Shown one piece after another: positions 7,022-8,127 of a stretch of 8,127 bases of DNA. Positions within the stretch are counted from its first letter, which is position 1. Each line of letters begins with the position of its first letter. The notes under the pieces were generated by a model. That model searched no databases. It was not told the origin of the DNA and saw nothing but the letters and a program-made list of their open reading frames with translations. The stretch is from Porticoccus sp. (GTDB taxonomy: Bacteria > Pseudomonadota > Gammaproteobacteria > Pseudomonadales > Porticoccaceae). A program made the translations under genes and the position numbers. The DNA lies in contig DRHD01000202.1 in assembly GCA_011049795.1 (NCBI GenBank), positions 1 through 8,127 on the forward strand. The letters run 5' to 3'.

Positions 7022-7226
7022 GAAAAGGGGAAGAAAGGAAGAGGGTGACCAAAAAAAGCTTTTTTCTGACCGCTTTGGCATCTTCTGGTCATGTAGTGTT
7101 CCTTCTCTTTGGTGGTCGTCTCCACCGGTCAAAACTGAATCTGCTTGGACACCCTTTATACGCTATGGGATTGCGGCAAAGTGGTCGCTATCGGGCAAGC
7201 CTCTTTAGGGGCTATTTTTACTGGCA

Positions 7227-7242
7227 CTACTACCTGTAGTGC
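7227..7242 (+). promoter_or_regulatory. Candidate NrdR box 1 upstream of nrdJ
   Basis: CTACTACCTGTAGTGC matches 10 of 16 positions of the published NrdR box consensus (acaCwAtATaTwGtgt), including the defining C4 and G13, and contains a CTAC/GTAG dyad. On its own it would be weak. It gains weight because it lies exactly 31 bases upstream of the much better box 2, the usual tandem spacing for NrdR (about three helical turns). Confidence 0.45.
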
Positions 7243-7247
7243 TTTAT

Positions 7248-7276
7248 CTGGCAAGAGACACAATATCTTGTATACT
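7248..7276 (+). promoter_or_regulatory. Candidate sigma70 promoter of nrdJ
   Basis: CTGGCA (7248-7253, four of six matches) and TATACT (7271-7276, five of six matches) are separated by 17 bases and interleave with the NrdR boxes. Transcription would start near 7283, leaving a leader of about 150 bases. A second perfect -10, TATAAT at 7328-7333, has no -35 at normal distance (TTGATA at 7299-7304 leaves a 23-base spacer) and may be an additional or activator-dependent start. Confidence 0.5.
7258..7273 (+). promoter_or_regulatory. Candidate NrdR box 2 overlapping the nrdJ promoter
   Basis: ACACAATATCTTGTAT matches 14 of 16 positions of the NrdR consensus. NrdR is the ATP/dATP-sensing repressor of ribonucleotide reductase genes in bacteria. 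The box ends inside the candidate -10 (TATACT, 7271-7276), so a bound repressor would block RNA polymerase. The downstream gene is a ribonucleotide reductase, the expected target. Confidence 0.6.
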
Positions 7277-7433
7277 AAGCCTCGTTTTACGGTAATCGTT
7301 GATAGCCAGAAAGCAGCCATAATTCACTATAATAAAGCTGCAAAAAATAGGGTGGGATTAGTCTCAAAGCCCCCAAAATAAGGCCATACAGCGGTGCCCC
7401 AATCACTTATGTAATAGGGGAAGCAGAACCATT

Positions 7434-8093
7434 ATGTCGATTGAAGCATTGAAAACCACGGATGAGCCAGGTGCCATCGAAATCAAACTACAGTCCGCCT
7501 CGTACGACATCTGGGATAAAAAATACCGCCTTAAGGATAAAGAGGGTAATCCTGTCGATGAAACAATTGATGCAACCTACCGTCGTGTTGCTCGGGCGCT
7601 CGCTGATGTTGAAGAAGAAGGAAAGCGGGAACTGTGGCATGAGCGATTTCTATGGGCATTGCGCAATGGTGCTATTCCCGCGGGTCGAATTATTTCCAAT
7701 GCAGGTGCTCTAGAGCACAAGCCATCCACCTCAACCATTAACTGTACCGTGTCCGGTATTGTTGAAGATTCTATGTTGGATATCCTTGAGAAAAATCTTG
7801 AGGCTGGCCTGACACTGAAAGCGGGTTGTGGTATCGGTTACGAATTTTCAACATTGCGTCCCAAGGGTGCTTATGTTTCTGGTGCTGGTGCTTACACTTC
7901 GGGCCCCCTGTCCTTTATGGATATCTTCGACAAGATGTGTTTCACCGTGTCTTCCGCCGGTGGTCGCCGTGGAGCCCAGATGGCCACCTTTGATATCAGT
8001 CATCCAGATGTGGTTGATTTTATCCGAGCCAAACGTGAAGACGGTCGACTGCGTCAATTGTTTCATCGACAGGATTACCCTCTTTATCCTTAA
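7434..8093 (+). CDS. nrdJ: Adenosylcobalamin-dependent (class II) ribonucleotide reductase, N-terminal fragment with aberrant 3' end
   Basis: The enzyme reduces ribonucleotides to deoxyribonucleotides using a radical from adenosylcobalamin, independent of oxygen. The fragment shows the early family motifs: AIPAGRIISNAGALEHKPS (80-98), TINCTVSG (101-108) with Cys104 as the likely first redox-active cysteine, LKAGCGIGYEFSTLRPKGA (128-146), GAGAYTSGPLSFMDIFDK (150-167), SSAGGRRGAQMATFD (173-187) and HPDVVDFIRAKREDGRLRQ (190-208). Native coding is trustworthy to about 8057 (Gln208). The normal protein goes on with a phenylalanine-asparagine-leucine stretch for several hundred residues. Here the last 11 residues and the TAA at 8091 come from an inverted copy of 7497-7570, so the stop is not the gene's real end. 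The start follows in-frame stops (TAA, TAG) just upstream. Its only Shine-Dalgarno candidate, AGGGGAA (7416-7422), is 11 bases away, rather far. Confidence 0.9.
   Translation: MSIEALKTTDEPGAIEIKLQSASYDIWDKKYRLKDKEGNPVDETIDATYRRVARALADVEEEGKRELWHERFLWALRNGAIPAGRIISNAGALEHKPSTSTINCTVSGIVEDSMLDILEKNLEAGLTLKAGCGIGYEFSTLRPKGAYVSGAGAYTSGPLSFMDIFDKMCFTVSSAGGRRGAQMATFDISHPDVVDFIRAKREDGRLRQLFHRQDYPLYP
7497..7570 (+). repeat. 74-bp inverted repeat, native copy inside nrdJ
   Basis: These bases code for nrdJ residues of about 22-46 (SYDIWDKKYRLKD and following). They are the exact reverse complement of 8054-8127, with position p pairing with 15624 minus p. Pairing was checked to the last matching base pair at 7570/8054; 7571/8053 does not pair. 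On the other side the match runs to the end of the window, so it may be longer. Confidence 0.97.
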
Positions 8094-8127
8094 GGCGGTA
8101 TTTTTTATCCCAGATGTCGTACGAGGC
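8054..8127 (-). repeat. 74-bp inverted repeat, second copy at the window end (probable chimeric junction)
   Basis: This is an exact reverse complement of 7497-7570, separated from it by 483 bases of normal nrdJ sequence. It replaces the expected nrdJ coding sequence after the RLRQ codons. The junction bases TCAATT (8054-8059) would fit both the native gene and the inverted template, which points to a template switch at microhomology. Confidence 0.95.

Larger units (their letters stand above)
6964..7433. other. Intergenic region between divergent slyD and nrdJ
   Basis: About 470 bases have no supportable gene. The slyD promoter lies at the left side and the nrdJ regulatory region at 7227-7333. 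Between them are a 26-base all-purine run on the plus strand (7020-7045), an A-tract/T-tract palindrome centred on AAGCTT (7051-7065) and a small GGTGG/CCACC hairpin (7111-7126). No B12-box-like GCCACTG was seen, so there is no visible support for a cobalamin riboswitch ahead of this B12-dependent enzyme. Confidence 0.6.

Noticed and set aside
6697..7239. 180-residue open frame antisense to slyD
   Set aside because: Half of it is the reverse strand of a firmly identified slyD, and the rest is non-coding promoter DNA; the composition is not protein-like.
7145..7381. 78-residue open frame between slyD and nrdJ
   Set aside because: It begins with TTG with no convincing ribosome binding site, matches no family I recognise, and runs through the promoter and NrdR boxes of nrdJ.
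7277..7433. Cobalamin riboswitch in the nrdJ leader
   Set aside because: It would be expected for some B12-linked genes, but no B12-box sequence (GCCACTG-like) or matching fold was seen; NrdR boxes explain regulation better.
8061..8093. Natural C-terminus or programmed frameshift of a short NrdJ
   Set aside because: The terminal residues derive entirely from the inverted copy of 7497-7570, so the stop is a by-product of the inverted junction.

Overview
The window looks like a stretch of bacterial chromosome from a free-living, aerobic gammaproteobacterium, possibly marine. The lineage is inferred from the E. coli/Pseudomonas-like RimO, the SlyD with a His-rich tail, the coupled scoAB and bdhA genes and a B12-dependent ribonucleotide reductase. 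A member of the Cellvibrionales-type marine lineages would fit, but the sequence seen here cannot prove it. All five complete genes belong to recognisable families. I see no CRISPR array, RNA gene, insertion sequence, phage gene or unknown multi-gene system.

Layout. (1) Positions 1-1070 hold the end of scoA and all of scoB, the two subunits of a 3-oxoacid CoA-transferase, closed by a strong terminator at 1092-1121. (2) Positions 1248-2030 encode D-3-hydroxybutyrate dehydrogenase on the same strand. Together these three genes turn 3-hydroxybutyrate into acetoacetate and then acetoacetyl-CoA, the usual route for using ketone bodies or depolymerised polyhydroxybutyrate. (3) Positions 2031-2188 separate two convergent genes and contain a perfect 30-bp palindrome. 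(4) Positions 2189-4606 (minus strand) encode a large lipoprotein sulfatase of the formylglycine type. (5) Positions 4888-6333 encode RimO, which methylthiolates ribosomal protein S12. It is divergent from the sulfatase and convergent with slyD, and a bidirectional terminator at 6366-6399 lies between rimO and slyD. (6) Positions 6472-6951 (minus strand) encode SlyD, a metal-binding FKBP-type prolyl isomerase, with a good sigma70-type promoter at 6993-7021. (7) Positions 6964-7433 are non-coding and carry what looks like a tandem pair of NrdR boxes over a promoter. (8) From 7434 onward lies the 5' part of a class II (adenosylcobalamin) ribonucleotide reductase gene, nrdJ.

The most unusual observation is at the right end. 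The last 74 bases (8054-8127) are an exact reverse complement of 7497-7570 inside the same nrdJ gene. The nrdJ frame is broken there: its last 11 apparent residues come from reading its own N-terminal coding region backwards. The repeat runs to the last base of the window and the junction shows short homology. This is best explained by a fold-back chimera (amplification or assembly artefact at a contig end), less likely by a genuine inverted duplication. The second most interesting item is the NrdR box pair, which predicts NrdR control of nrdJ.
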